Positions 1 through 11,203 of a stretch of 64,000 bases of DNA are shown here, piece by piece; the first letter of the stretch is position 1; each line of letters starts with the position of its first letter. Position numbers and translations under genes: made by a program. The DNA is from Lepisosteus oculatus. Taxonomy: Eukaryota > Chordata > Actinopteri > Semionotiformes > Lepisosteidae. The stretch spans positions 13,509,817 through 13,573,816 of the forward strand of contig NC_090699.1 of assembly GCF_040954835.1 (NCBI RefSeq), written 5' to 3'. The notes beneath the pieces are model-generated. The model saw nothing but the letters and a program-made list of their open reading frames with translations. It was not told the DNA's origin and made no database searches.

Positions 1-486
1 CTGACTGACTGGACACTCCAGTACATTAACACTGCACTGAGAGAGAGGGGTTCATACAGACACACTGACTGGACACTCCAGTACATTAACACTGCACTGA
101 GAGAGAGGGGTTCATACAGACACACTGCCTGGACACTCCAGTACATTAACACTGCACTGAAAGAGAGGGGTTCATACAGACACACTGACTGGACACTCCG
201 GTACATTAACACTGCACTGAGAGAGAGGGGTTCATACAGACACACTGACTGGACACTCCGGTACATTAACACTGCACTGAGAGAGAGGGGTTCATACAGA
301 CACACTGACTGACTGGACACTCCAGTACATTAACACTGCACTGAGAGAGAGGGGTTCATACAGACACACTGACTGGACACTCCAGTACATTAACACTGCA
401 CTGAGAGAGAGGGGTTCAGACAGACACACTGACTGACTGGACACTCCAGTACATTAACACTGCACTGAGAGAGAGGGGTTCAGACA
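1..486 (-). repeat. 60/64-bp minisatellite family A, in mdp1 intron 1
   Basis: About eight tandem copies of a 60-bp unit, or 64 bp when the ACTG step is doubled. Read on the minus strand, each unit contains AACCCCTCTCTCTCAG, a pyrimidine tract ending in CAG. The array runs off the left edge. It lies downstream of the mdp1 first exon, so it is intronic on the sense strand of that gene. The same family recurs at 3798-6150 (opposite orientation), 11206-12805, 14401-15366, 25110-26690, 30231-31540, 31846-32713, 35131-37478 and 51700-52215. Confidence 0.95.
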
Positions 487-559
487 TGTAGATTTCTTTG
501 CACGAAATTCTCCTCCGATCACCTCGGGTTTGACAGACGCGTAGGGGAGGAGATCTTAC

Positions 560-593
560 CTAAATCAAACACGATCAGCTTGGGTTTGGCCAT
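560..593 (-). CDS. mdp1: mdp1 first coding exon (magnesium-dependent phosphatase 1)
   Basis: MDP1 is a HAD-superfamily, Mg-dependent phosphatase associated with protein-tyrosine and fructosamine-6-phosphate substrates. Reading down from an ATG at 593 the exon gives MAKPKLIVFDL. It ends after one base of the next codon at a strong donor (G|GTAAGAT, GT at 559-558). If the next exon supplies AC, the codon becomes Asp and the start reads FDLD, the beginning of the catalytic HAD DxDxT motif, as in human MDP1. The ATG is followed by no earlier in-frame alternative and sits at the edge of a CpG-rich promoter. The remaining exons lie beyond the left edge, past an array of family A. Neighbours rem2 and nrl share the human 14q11.2-q12 region with MDP1, which supports the call. 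The exon is only 34 bases, so identity rests on the motif, the phase and the synteny. Confidence 0.72.
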
Positions 594-900
594 ACTCAGA
601 ACGGGACAGCCCGGTTCTGGTCCGATGCGACCCCCCGCCGAAGTGAATCGGCGATGTGTTATAGGATTCTCTCTTTTTTTTCCTTTTTAATTGCGCTGGC
701 CGGCTTTCTCTGAATTAGCTCTGCTCGAAAGTGCGGAAACGAAACATGACGGACGCGGCGCTGACGTAACGCGCTACGGACCTCTACCACCCCACAATCC
801 CTAGCGAGACGCGGAGCGCTCCCTTTTTTCTTTTTTCGTTACCAGGACAACGAGAAGTCAAAACCTGCGTCTGTTTTGATTCGTGTGTTCCGATTCAGAT
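594..900 (-). promoter_or_regulatory. mdp1: CpG-rich promoter region of mdp1
   Basis: Single-copy sequence just upstream of the mdp1 ATG, with many CpG dinucleotides and a CRE-like TGACGTAA at about 763-770. No clear TATA box is placed sensibly for a minus-strand start. The transcription start cannot be fixed from sequence alone. Confidence 0.5.
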
Positions 901-1255
901 TCCACTCCTTTGCTGTTTGTGCATCTTACCGGTGTTTCGCTTTTTATTTCTTCCCTGCCTGCTCTCTTTTTCTCGACAGAGTTGTTTCTCCCTGTCTGTG
1001 CTCTGTGCGATTGGAAGGGGAGAATTGCAGTCCAGTAATGTTGTGTTAAACTGTACAGCGCTCTTGCTGGACCTCGTGTGTAGATAATACTGTGTCGATT
1101 TGTTCACGAAGAAGATTAATAAAGGTTCCCTTGCGAGAGATCCAGTAGGAAGTTCAATTGGTATATACTGTACAGGTGAACCTGCAGTTTCAGGCAGGGT
1201 ACCAGTGAATGAGGCCACACTGACTCGTCTGGTTGTTACTAAATAATGGATCCCA
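900..1255. other. Single-copy island, nothing recognised
   Basis: Non-repetitive sequence without a convincing exon. A plus-strand AATAAA at 1118-1123 could be a polyadenylation signal or chance. The minus-strand open frame here (895-1218) is low-complexity and resembles no family I know. Confidence 0.4.
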
Positions 1256-1572
1256 AGATCTCATCCAGCTGTGTCTGGAGAAAAGTCAGGGTATCGGCTT
1301 CAACAACATGGCTGGGCAGCTTGTTCCACACCCCCACCACCCTCTGTGTAAAGAGGAGCCTCCTGTCCTGACTGGGGGGGTCTCACCCAGCTGTGTCTGG
1401 AGAGAAGCCAGGGTATCGGCTTCAACAACAGGGCTGGGCAGCTTGTTCCACACCCCCACCTCCCTCTGTGTAAAGAGGAGCCTCCTGTCCTGACTGGGGG
1501 GGTCTCACCCAGCTGTGTCTGGAGAGAAGCCAGGGTATCGGCTTCAACAACAGGGCTGGGCAGCCTGTCCCG
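1255..1572. repeat. 122-bp tandem repeat, about 2.6 copies
   Basis: The block beginning CTGTGTCTGGAG recurs at about 1269, 1391 and 1513, giving an exact 122-bp period. It is followed by a GA-rich stretch to about 1640. Confidence 0.9.
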
Positions 1573-1649
1573 TTCTGGGAGAGAGGAAAGAGAAGAGGGG
1601 GCGAGAGGGAGGGAGAGAGAGGAGAAGAGAGGAATGGGTACACTTTCTG

Positions 1650-3431
1650 TGTCCACGCTGTGGTCACTGAGCCTGTCCTCTCTGGACAGTCAGGTCTGTC
1701 TGTGTCCAGTCTCTGTGTCCAGGCTGTGGTCACTGAGCCTGTCCTCTCTGGACAGCCAGATCTGTGTGTGTCCAGGCTGTGGTCACTGAGCCTGTCCTCT
1801 CTGGACAGTCAGGTCTGTCTGTGTCCAGTTTCTGTGTCCAGGCTGTGGTCACTGAGCCTGTCCTCTCTGGAAAGCCAGGTCTGTCTGTGTCCAGTTTCTG
1901 TGTCCAGGCTGTGGTCACTGAGCCTGTCCTCTCTGGAAAGCCAGGTCTGTCTGTGTCCAGTTTCTGTGTCCAGGCTGTGATCACTGAGCCTGTCCTCTCT
2001 GGACAGCCAGGTCTGTCTGTGTCCAGTCTCTGTGTCCAGGCTGTGGTCACTGAGCCTGTCCTCTCTGGACAGCCAGGTCTGTCTGTGTCCAGTTTCTGCA
2101 TCCAGGCTGTGGTCACTGAGCCTGTCCTCTCTGGACAGCCAGGTCTGTGTGTGTCCAGGCTGTGGTCACTGAGCCTGTCCTCTCTGGACATCCAGGTCTG
2201 TCTGTGTCCAGTTTCTGTGTCCAGGCTGTGGTCACTGAGCCTGTCCTCTCTATACAGTCAAGTCTGTCTGTGTCCAGTTTCTGCGTCCAGGCTGTGGTCA
2301 CTGAGCCTGTCCTCTCTGGACAGTCAGGTCTGTCTGTGTCCAGTCTCTGTGTCCAGGCTGTGGTCACTGAGCCTGTCCTCTCTGGACAGCCAGATCTGTG
2401 TGTGTCCAGGCTGTGGTCACTGAGCCTGTCCTCTCTGGACAGTCAGGTCTGTCTGTGTCCAGTTTCTGTGTCCAGGCTGTGGTCACTGAGCCTGTCCTCT
2501 CTGGAAAGCCAGGTCTGTCTGTGTCCAGTTTCTGTGTCCAGGCTGTGGTCACTGAGCCTGTCCTCTCTGGAAAGCCAGGTCTGTCTGTGTCCAGTTTCTG
2601 TGTCCAGGCTGTGATCACTGAGCCTGTCCTCTCTGGACAGCCAGGTCTGTCTGTGTCCAGTCTCTGTGTCCAGGCTGTGGTCACTGAGCCTGTCCTCTCT
2701 GGACAGCCAGGTCTGTCTGTGTCCAGTTTCTGCATCCAGGCTGTGGTCACTGAGCCTGTCCTCTCTGGACAGCCAGGTCTGTGTGTGTCCAGGCTGTGGT
2801 CACTGAGCCTGTCCTCTCTGGACATCCAGGTCTGTCTGTGTCCAGTTTCTGTGTCCAGGCTGTGGTCACTGAGCCTGTCCTCTCTATACAGTCAAGTCTG
2901 TCTGTGTCCAGTTTCTGCGTCCAGGCTGTGGTCACTGAGCCTGTCCTCTCTGGACAGTCAGGTCTGTCTGTGTCCAGTCTCTGTGTCCAGGCTGTGGTCA
3001 CTGAGCCTGTCCTCTCTGGACAGCCAGATCTGTGTGTGTCCAGGCTGTGGTCACTGAGCCTGTCCTCTCTGGAAAGCCAGGTCTGTCTGTGTCCAGTTTC
3101 TGTGTCCAGGCTGTGGTCACTGAGCCTGTCCTCTCTGGAAAGCCAGGTCTGTCTGTGTCCAGTTTCTGTGTCCAGGCTGTGATCACTGAGCCTGTCCTCT
3201 CTGGACAGCCAGGTCTGTCTGTGTCCAGTCTCTGTGTCCAGGCTTTGGTCACTGAGCCTGTCCTCTCTGGACAGCCAGGTCTGTCTGTGTCCAGTCTCTG
3301 TGTCCAGGCTGTGGTCACTGAGCCTGTCCTCTCTGGACAGCCAGGTCTGTCTGTGTCCAGTCTCTGTGTCCAGGCTGTGGTCACTGAGCCTGTCCTCTCT
3401 GGACAGCCAGGTCTGTCTGTGTCCAGTTTCT
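1650..3431. repeat. 66-bp minisatellite seeded by a retrotransposon reading frame
   Basis: About 27 copies of a 66-bp (22-codon) unit. On the minus strand it can be read as DRLSDHSLDTETGHRQTW followed by LSRE. This matches the non-LTR element at 53301-53377 (RLSDHSLAIETGRHRQTW then LPREDRL). A second-order period of about 634 bp is visible: the stretch from 1764 repeats from 2398 with identical translations over 219 codons. Long open frames on both strands here follow from a unit divisible by three and are not genes. Confidence 0.9.
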
Positions 3432-3526
3432 CTCCCCTCTCTCTCCGCTCTCTCACTCCTCCCTCTCCCCTCTTTCTCCCTATCTCCACTCTCTCTGTTC
3501 TCTCTCTCCTCTCTCCTCTCCTCCAG

Positions 3527-3661
3527 GAAGTCCGTCTTCCTCCTCTGTGTCTCAGTATTGCTCATATCCATGGAAACAGACACACTTCCTACACAAATCT
3601 GCCAGGACACTTACTTCAGCTTGTGTGTGTGTGGCAGTGTGTTTCTGTGTGAGAGGCAGCG
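3527..3661 (+). CDS. Possible plus-strand exon, gene unknown
   Basis: A pyrimidine-rich tract ending CTCCTCCAG (AG at 3525-3526) precedes a 135-base open stretch that ends at a strong donor, CAGCG|GTAAGT. The open frame has one hydrophobic run (SVFLLCVSVLLIS) and several cysteines, ending CERQR at phase 2. An acceptor at 7033 continues this frame. The intervening family A array (3798-6150) lies in the orientation expected for a plus-strand gene, opposite to all other copies. I do not recognise the protein. It may equally be chance splice-like sequence. Confidence 0.3.
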
Positions 3662-3797
3662 GTAAGTGCCACACTGTGAGAGACATAACAGTTGTCAACT
3701 GAGAGTGAAGTGATTTTCAGAAACATATTTCTCTCAAACCTGTGAAAATGTGCTCTCTCACAGCAGACTGGAAATATGCCGTAGAATGTAGAAAGTG
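3662..3797. other. Single-copy stretch after the possible donor
   Basis: Unique AT-richer sequence between the possible exon and the array. No other signal seen. Confidence 0.4.
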
Positions 3798-6150
3798 TCT
3801 GTATGAACCCCTCTCTCTCAGTGCAGTGTTAATGTACTGGAGTGTCCAGTCAGTCAGTGTGTCTGTATGAACCCCTCTCTCTCAGTGCAGTGTTAATGTA
3901 CTGGAGTGTCCAGTCAGTCAGTGTGTCTGTATGAACCCCTCTCTCTCAGTGCAGTGTTAATGTACTGGAGTGTCCAGTCAGTCAGTGTGTCTGTATGAAC
4001 CCCTCTCTCTCAGTGCAGTGTTAATGTACTGGAGTGTCCAGTCAGTCAGTGTGTCTGTATGAACCCCTCTCTCTCAGTGCAGTGTTAATGTACTGGAGTG
4101 TCCAGTCAGTCAGTGTGTCTGTATGAACCCCTCTCTCTCAGTGCAGTGTTAATGTACTGGAGTGTCCAGTCAGTGTGTCTGTATGAACCCCTCTCTCTCA
4201 GTGCAGTGTTAATGTACTGGAGTGTCCAGTCAGTCAGTGTGTCTGTATGAACCCCTCTCTCTCAGTGCAGTGTTAATGTACTGGAGTGTCCAGTCAGTAT
4301 GAACCCCTCTCTCTCAGTGCAGTGTTAATGTACTGGAGTGTCCAGTCAGTGTGTCTGTATGAACCCCTCTCTCTCAGTGCAGTGTTAATGTACTGGAGTG
4401 TCCAGTCAGTCAGTGTGTCTGTATGAACCCCTCTCTCTCAGTGCAGTGTTAATGTACTGGAGTGTCCAGTCAGTCAGTGTGTCTGTATGAACCCCTCTCT
4501 CTCAGTGCAGTGTTAATGTACTGGAGTGTCCAGTCAGTCAGTGTGTCTGTATGAACCCCTCTCTCTCAGTGCAGTGTTAATGTACTGGAGTGTCCAGTCA
4601 GTGTGTCTGTATGAACCCCTCTCTCTCAGTGCAGTGTTAATGTACTGGAGTGTCCAGTCAGTCAGTGTGTCTGTATGAACCCCTCTCTCTCAGTGCAGTG
4701 TTAATGTACTGGAGTGTCCAGTCAGTCAGTGTGTCTGTATGAACCCCTCTCTCTCAGTGCAGTGTTAATGTACTGGAGTGTCCAGTCAGTGTGTCTGTAT
4801 GAACCCCTCTCTCTCAGTGCAGTGTTAATGTACAGGAGTGTCCAGTCAGTCAGTGTGTCTGTATGAACCCCTCTCTCTCAGTGCAGTGTTAATGTACTGG
4901 AGTGTCCAGTCAGTCAGTGTGTCTGTATGAACCCCTCTCTCTCAGTGCAGTGTTAATGTACTGGAGTGTCCAGTCAGTGTGTCTGTATGAACCCCTCTCT
5001 CTCAGTGCAGTGTTAATGTACAGGAGTGTCCAGTCAGTCAGTGTGTCTGTATGAACCCCTCTCTCTCAGTGCAGTGTTAATGTACTGGAGTGTCCAGTCA
5101 GTCAGTGTGTCTGTATGAACCCCTCTCTCTCAGTGCAGTGTTAATGTACTGGAGTGTCCAGTCAGTCAGTGTGTCTGTATTACCCCCTCTCTCTCAGTGC
5201 AGTGTTAATGTACTGGAGTGTCCAGTCAGTGTGTCTGTATGAACCCCTCTCTCTCAGTGCAGTGTTAATGTACTGGAGTGTCCAGTCAGTGTGTCTGTAT
5301 GAACCCCTCTCTCTCAGTGCAGTGTTAATGTACTGGAGTGTCCAGTCAGTCAGTGTGTCTGTATGAACCCCTCTCTCTCAGTGCAGTGTTAATGTACTGG
5401 AGTGTCCAGTCAGTCAGTGTGTCTGTATGAACCCCTCTCTCTCAGTGCAGTGTTAATGTACTGGAGTGTCCAGTCAGTGTGTCTGTATGAACCCCTCTCT
5501 CTCAGTGCAGTGTTAATGTACTGGAGTGTCCAGTCAGTCAGTGTGTCTGTATGAACCCCTCTCTCTCAGTGCAGTGTTAATGTACTGGAGTGTCCAGTCA
5601 GTCAGTGTGTCTGTATGAACCCCTCTCTCTCAGTGCAGTGTTAATGTACTGGAGTGTCCAGTCAGTGTGTCTGTATGAACCCCTCTCTCTCAGTGCAGTG
5701 TTAATGTACAGGAGTGTCCAGTCAGTCAGTGTGTCTGTATGAACCCCTCTCTCTCAGTGCAGTGTTAATGTACTGGAGTGTCCAGTCAGTCAGTGTGTCT
5801 GTATGAACCCCTCTCTCTCAGTGCAGTGTTAATGTACTGGAGTGTCCAGTCAGTGTGTCTGTATGAACCCCTCTCTCTCAGTGCAGTGTTAATGTACAGG
5901 AGTGTCCAGTCAGTCAGTGTGTCTGTATGAACCCCTCTCTCTCAGTGCAGTGTTAATGTACTGGAGTGTCCAGTCAGTCAGTGTGTCTGTATGAACCCCT
6001 CTCTCTCAGTGCAGTGTTAATGTACTGGAGTGTCCAGTCAGTCAGTGTGTCTGTATTACCCCCTCTCTCTCAGTGCAGTGTTAATGTACTGGAGTGTCCA
6101 GTCAGTGTGTCTGTATGAACCCCTCTCTCTCAGTGCAGTGTTAATGTACT
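3798..6150 (+). repeat. Family A 60/64-bp minisatellite, inverted relative to all other arrays
   Basis: About 38 copies. The strand carrying CCCCTCTCTCTCAG is the plus strand here, whereas it is the minus strand in every other family A array in the window. Variant units (GTACAGGAG instead of GTACTGGAG; TATTACCCCC) recur at regular intervals, showing blocks of several units duplicated together. Confidence 0.95.
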
Positions 6151-6319
6151 GTAGGTTCTCTATCTCTGCCACCCACCCCCCCTCAGGAATTTTGCCAGAA
6201 GAGTGAGTCATTCTGAGAGATTTGAGAGTCACGAATGAAGGAACACTTCAGCAGAGAAATTATATTTCTTAAAGGAGCTTCAGATGAGTGCAAATAGATA
6301 TGCAGAAAATGATTATTTT

Positions 6320-6830
6320 TTATCTCCTCTCTCTCACTGTGTCTCCTGTCTTGTTGTGTGTGTTTATTACTGAGGGCCTCTCTGTGATCTCCTCTCTCTC
6401 ACTGTGTCTCCTGTCCTGTTGTGTGTGTTTATTACTGAGGGCCTCTCTGTGATCTCCTCTCTCTCTCACTGTGTCTCCTGTCCTGTTGTGTGTGTTTATT
6501 ACTCAGGGCCTCTCTGTGATCTCCTCTCTCTCACTGTGTCTCCTGTCCTGTCGTGTGTGTTTATTACTGAGGGCCTCTCTGTGATCTCCTCTCTCTCACT
6601 GTGTCTCCTATCCTGTTGTGTGTGTTTATTACTGAGGGATTCTCTGTGATCTCCTCTCTCTCTCACTGTGTCTCTTGTCCTGTCGCGTGTGTTTATTACT
6701 GAGGGCTTCTCGGTGATCTCCTCTCTCTCACTGTGTCTCCTGTCCTGTTGTGTGTATTACTGAGGGCCTCTCTGTGATCTCCTCTCTCTCACTGTGTCTC
6801 CTGTCCGGTTGTGTGTGTGTGTGTTTATTA
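6320..6830. repeat. 65-bp minisatellite
   Basis: About eight copies of a pyrimidine-rich unit containing CTGTGATCTCCTCTCTCTCA and TTTATTACTGAGGG. Two more copies of the same family lie at 9075-9215. The short unique stretch 6150-6320 to its left holds nothing I recognise. Confidence 0.9.
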
Positions 6831-7033
6831 TTGCGTTAGAAACTCAAGTTGACTTATGAAGGTATTGTTTGACTTTCTCAGTAACTGAAGCACTAAATTA
6901 GTCATGGAGATAGTGACTCACACACTCAATATTTCATGCTGTTCTCCTGGCTCTGTATTATTTGATCTGCTCCCAGTTATCAGATGACTTTTCTTTCTCT
7001 TCTTCCTCCAGTTCTCCTCTCCCTCCCTCGCAG

Positions 7034-7185
7034 AAGCAGGGTGAGAGGATTCCTCTGTCATAAGAATCCAGACTCTGGTTTCCTTGACAACAGTCACCAG
7101 GCAACTGTCACCTTGTCTGCCTCGGCAAACCACCTTTCTCTCTGCCTCTCTGAGCGCCTGGGGTTGTTCTGTATTGTGTCTCTGA
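7034..7185 (+). CDS. Possible plus-strand exon, gene unknown
   Basis: Two acceptors are possible, AG at 7010-7011 and AG at 7032-7033 (CCTCCCTCGCAG). The second keeps the frame of the possible exon at 3527-3661 (phase 2 joins as Arg, then SRVRGFLCHKNPDSG). The open stretch ends at CTGA|GTAAGA. No known domain is recognised. The case rests only on compatible splice signals and phase, so confidence is low. Confidence 0.28.
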
Positions 7186-7199
7186 GTAAGAACCTGACT

Positions 7200-8790
7200 G
7201 ACACACTCACAGGCTGACAGGCTGACTACACTGACACAGTCACTGACTGACAGACTGACATGCTCACAGGCTGACTGACACACTGACACAGTGCCTGACT
7301 GACACACTCACAGGCTAACTGACACACTGACACAGTGCCTGACTGACACACTCACAGGCTGACTGACACACTGACAAAGTGCCTGACTGACACACTCACA
7401 GGCTGACTGACACACTGACACAGTCACTGACTGACACACTCACAGGCTGACTGACACTCACACACTGGCAGAGTGACTGACACACTGACAGGGTGACTAA
7501 CACACTGACACACCCACAGACAGACACAGTGATCGAGTGATGTACTCAGGGTGTCTGACAGTAACTGACATACTTACACACTGACGGACAGTGACTGAGT
7601 GATGTACTCAGGGTGTCTGACAGTAACTGACATACTTACACACTGAGAGACACAGTGACTGAGTGATGTACTCTGAGTGTCTGACAGTAACTGACATACT
7701 TACACACTGACAGACAGTGACTGAGTGATGTACTCTGAGTGTCTGACAGTAACTGACATACTTACACACTGACAGACAGTGACTGAGTGATGTACTCTGA
7801 GTGTCTGACAGTAGCTGACATACTTACACACTGACAGACAGTGACTGAGTGATGTACTCAGGGTGTCTGACAGTAACTGACATACTTACACACTGACAGA
7901 CAGTGACTGAGTGATGTACTCTGAGTGTCTGACAGTAACTGACATACTTACACACTGACAGACAGTGACTGAGTGATGTACTCAGGGTGTCTGACAGTAG
8001 CTGACATACTTACACACTGACAGACAGTGACTGAGTGATGTACTCAGGGTGTCTGACAGTAACTGACATACTTACACACTGACAGACAGTGACTGAGTGA
8101 TGTACTCAGGGTGTCTGACAGTAACTGACATACTTACACACTGACAGACAGTGACTGAGTGATGTACTCTGAGTGTCTGACAGTAACTGACATACTTACA
8201 CACTGACAGACACAGTGACTGAGTGATGTACTCAGGGTGTCTGACAGTAACTGACATACTTACACACTGAGAGACACAGTGACTGAGTGATGTACTCTGA
8301 GTGTCTGACAGTAACTGACATACTTACACACTGACAGACACAGTGACTGAGTGATGTACTCAGGGTGTCTGACAGTAGCTGACATACTTACACACTGACA
8401 GACAGTGACTGAGTGATGTACTCAGGGTGTCTGACAGTAACTGACATACTTACACACTGACAGACAGTGACTGAGTGATGTACTCAGGGTGTCTGACAGT
8501 AACTGACATACTTACACACTGACAGACACAGTGACTGAGTGATGTACTCAGGGTGTCTGACAGTAACTGACATACTTACACACAGACAGACACAGTGATC
8601 GAGTGATGTACTCAGGGTGTCTGACAGTAACTGACATACTTACACACTGACAGACAGTGACTGAGTGATGTACTCAGGGTGTCTGACAGTAACTGACATA
8701 CTTACACACTGACAGACAGTGACTGAGTGATGTACTCAGGGTGTCTGACAGTAACTGACATAATTACACACTGACAGACTGTTGCTATCA
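7200..8790. repeat. TGACTGACACACTCACAGGC array, then 62-bp minisatellite
   Basis: From 7200 to about 7500 short units of TGACTGACACACTCACAGGC with TGACACACTGACACAG. From about 7500 to 8790 roughly 20 copies of a 62-bp unit containing GTGACTGAGTGATGTACTC and TCTGACAGTAACTGACATAC, with CTCAGGG/CTCTGAG variants alternating. Confidence 0.92.
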
Positions 8791-9060
8791 AACCGACTGT
8801 CTTGGTGGAAATCTTTAGAACACAGGTTTTTACAATCAATAAGCATCACAAAACACACTAGAAGAAATCTGAACAAAATCATATTTATTCTTTAAAGTGT
8901 GACAATCTAGTCCCAAGTCCTGTACGATACAGTATTGTCATAATATTTACAGATATTGAAATTCAAAGTATTGAGGTGAGATGGCTTTAGAATGACATAA
9001 AATTAAAATTAAATTAATCTCTTTTCCATTCCTGCAGTTTTGTCATCTGACGGTTCGAAT
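8790..9060. other. Unique AT-rich stretch with rem2-sense polyadenylation signal
   Basis: Single-copy AT-rich DNA. On the minus strand an AATAAA lies at 8889-8884 and could end the rem2 3' UTR, which would then be about 2 kb. No other feature seen. Confidence 0.4.
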
Positions 9061-9221
9061 GCGTTTCTTACCGAGGGCGTCTCTGTGATCTCCTCTCTCT
9101 CACTGTGTCTCCTGTCCTGTTGTGTGTGTTTATTACTGAGGGATTCTCTGTGATCTCCTCTCTCTCTTTCACTGTGTCTCCTGTCCTGTTGTGTGTATTA
9201 TTGACCTCTCTTACTGTCTCC

Positions 9222-9229
9222 TCTATAAT

Positions 9230-9262
<33 letters not shown>

Positions 9263-9545
9263 TTGCTTTATTAGCCCTATACAATTTCTTGCATTAGGAA
9301 TTCATCTTTTCTCAGACCCCAGCTTACTCTCCATGAGACACAGACACACAGACAGGGAGAGAAGCTTGGGGTCAGAGTGCAGGGTCAGCCATTGTACAGC
9401 GCCCCTGGAGCAGTTGGGGTTCAGGGCCTCACTCAGGGGCCCAACGAGGAGGATTCCTCTGCCGGCTGTGGGATTTGAACCGGCAACCTTCCAATCACAG
9501 GCACAGACCCTTAGTCACAGGGCCACCGCTCTGCCTCGTAATGAG
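9222..9545 (-). mobile_element. tRNA-derived SINE with (TAA)n tail
   Basis: On the minus strand the element starts near 9540 with an A-box-like AGAGCGGTGGCCCTGTGAC and a B-box-like GGTTCAAATCCC (around 9470-9481). A conserved body follows, then AATAAAGC and a (TAA)n tail at 9222-9260. The layout of a tRNA-like head, body and simple-sequence tail is that of a fish tRNA-SINE. The open frame across it has no meaning. It lies within the inferred rem2 3' UTR, in the same orientation. Confidence 0.8.
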
Positions 9546-9920
9546 TTAATTTGACTGTGCACATAAATTTCATGTAGAGAGGATATTATAGAATCTAGTG
9601 CTAGTGCCAATGTTGATTCTGCTTATGTCCTTATTAACAGACAATTATAAATATGATTTGTGTAATGTACAATATATGCCACTAAAATATGACAGAATAG
9701 ACTGAGGTCAAAAATCAGAATAAATACTAGTCTGAATTAGATATTGCATTAATGCTTGTGTTAGTTGTGACTCTATTGTCTCAACAACAGTCAAAATCAC
9801 ACTTCATGAAGAAGACATATCCAAAGTATATATTCATCTTTTTCTTTAATTATGTTTCTGGTGACTGTGTTAGTTGTATCTATACTGTTTATATATTAGG
9901 GCCTATATCAATATGTCTTA
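9545..9920. other. Unique AT-rich stretch
   Basis: Single-copy DNA inside the inferred rem2 3' UTR. Nothing recognisable. Confidence 0.4.
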
Positions 9921-10815
9921 ATTGTGTCTCTAGGGTCCATACTAATGTCTCTGTGCAAGGAGTATCTCTAGGGTCTGTAATAGTGTCTGTATTAATCTCT
10001 CTGTGTGAGGAGTGTCTCTAGGGTCTATATTAGGATCTGTATTAATCCCTCTGTGTGAGGAGTGTCTCTAGGGTCTATATTAGGATCTGTATTAATCTAT
10101 CTCTGTGAGGAGTGTCTCTAGGGTCTATATTTGTGTGTGTATTAATCTCTCGGTGTGAGGAGTGTCTCTTGGGTCTATATTAGTGTCTGTATTAATCTCT
10201 CGGTGTGAGGAGTGTCTCTAGGCTCTATATTAGGATCTGTATTAATCCCTCTGTGTGAGGAGTGTCTCTAGGGTCTATATTAGTGTCTGTATTAATCTCT
10301 CTGTGTAAGGAGTGTCTCTAGGGTCTAAATTAGGGTCTGTATTAATCTCTCTATGTGAGGAGTGTCTCTAGGGTCTATATTAGTGTCTGTATTAATCTAT
10401 CTGTGTGAGGAGTGTCTCTAGGGTCTATATTAGGATCTGTATTAATCTCTCTGTGTGAGGAGTGTCTCTAGGGTCTATATTAGGATCTGTATTAATCTCT
10501 CTGTGTGAGGAGTGTCTCTAGGGTCTATATTAGGGTCTGTATTAATCCCTCTGTGTGAGGGGTGTCTCTAGGGTCTATATTAGGATCTGTATTAATCTCT
10601 CTGTGTGAGGAGTGTCTCTAGGGTCTATATTAGGATCTGTATTAATCTCTCTGTGTGAGGAGTGTCTCTAGGGTCTATATTAGTGTCTGTATTAATCCCT
10701 CTGTGTGAGGAGTGTCTCTAGGGTCTATATTAGGGTCTGTATTAATCTCTCTGTGTGAGGGGTGTCTCTAGGGTCTATATTAGGGTCTGTATTAATCTCT
10801 CTTTATAAAGAGAGT
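9920..10815. repeat. 50-bp minisatellite in inferred rem2 3' UTR
   Basis: An exact 50-bp period (for example 10021 and 10071 start identical units) of GGTCTATATTAGGATCTGTA followed by TTAATCTCTCTGTGTGAGGA, about 17 copies. It ends about 100 bp before the rem2 stop codon. Confidence 0.93.
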
Positions 10816-10916
10816 CTCTAGTGTTTATTTCAGGGTTTTTATTAATCTTTGTCTTGTATAGGTTTCTATGTTCAGTGTTTCCTTATCTTCTCAGTGTCTC
10901 TCCTTCCCTCTCAGTA

Positions 10917-11203
10917 TCACAGAGAGCTAAGATCATGACAAGAACGTGACTTCTGCCGAAAGAATCGTCCTGCACTACTGGGATAACGTGGAACTAGACT
11001 GGACAGAAACCTCTTAGCCCGTGAGGTCAGACTCTCCCTTCTGACCAGCCCAAACACACCACCGACCCCGCTGCCTGGTTGCCAGGTGGACCAGCCCCGT
11101 GCACAGCGGACAGCTCCCTCGAGGAGCTCGGAGGTGCAGTGATCCAGAGAAGCAGAGATCTCATAGTACTGACACTCAAACAGGAGAGCACTGGAATGAG
11201 CCT
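10917..11203 (-). CDS. rem2: rem2 last coding exon (C-terminal tail)
   Basis: 287 bases from acceptor CTCTCTCAG|AGGCTC to TGA at 10919-10917. It encodes YYEISASLDHCTSELLEGAV and the basic tail ending SRSCHDLSSL. The family A array runs straight into its acceptor. Confidence 0.92.

Noticed and set aside
9470-9540. tRNA gene
   Set aside because: A and B box-like sequences are present, but no cloverleaf or acceptor stem can be formed and a SINE body follows.
9333-9554. 73-codon frame with an apparently non-repetitive protein
   Set aside because: It lies antisense over a tRNA-derived SINE, including the B-box and tail.
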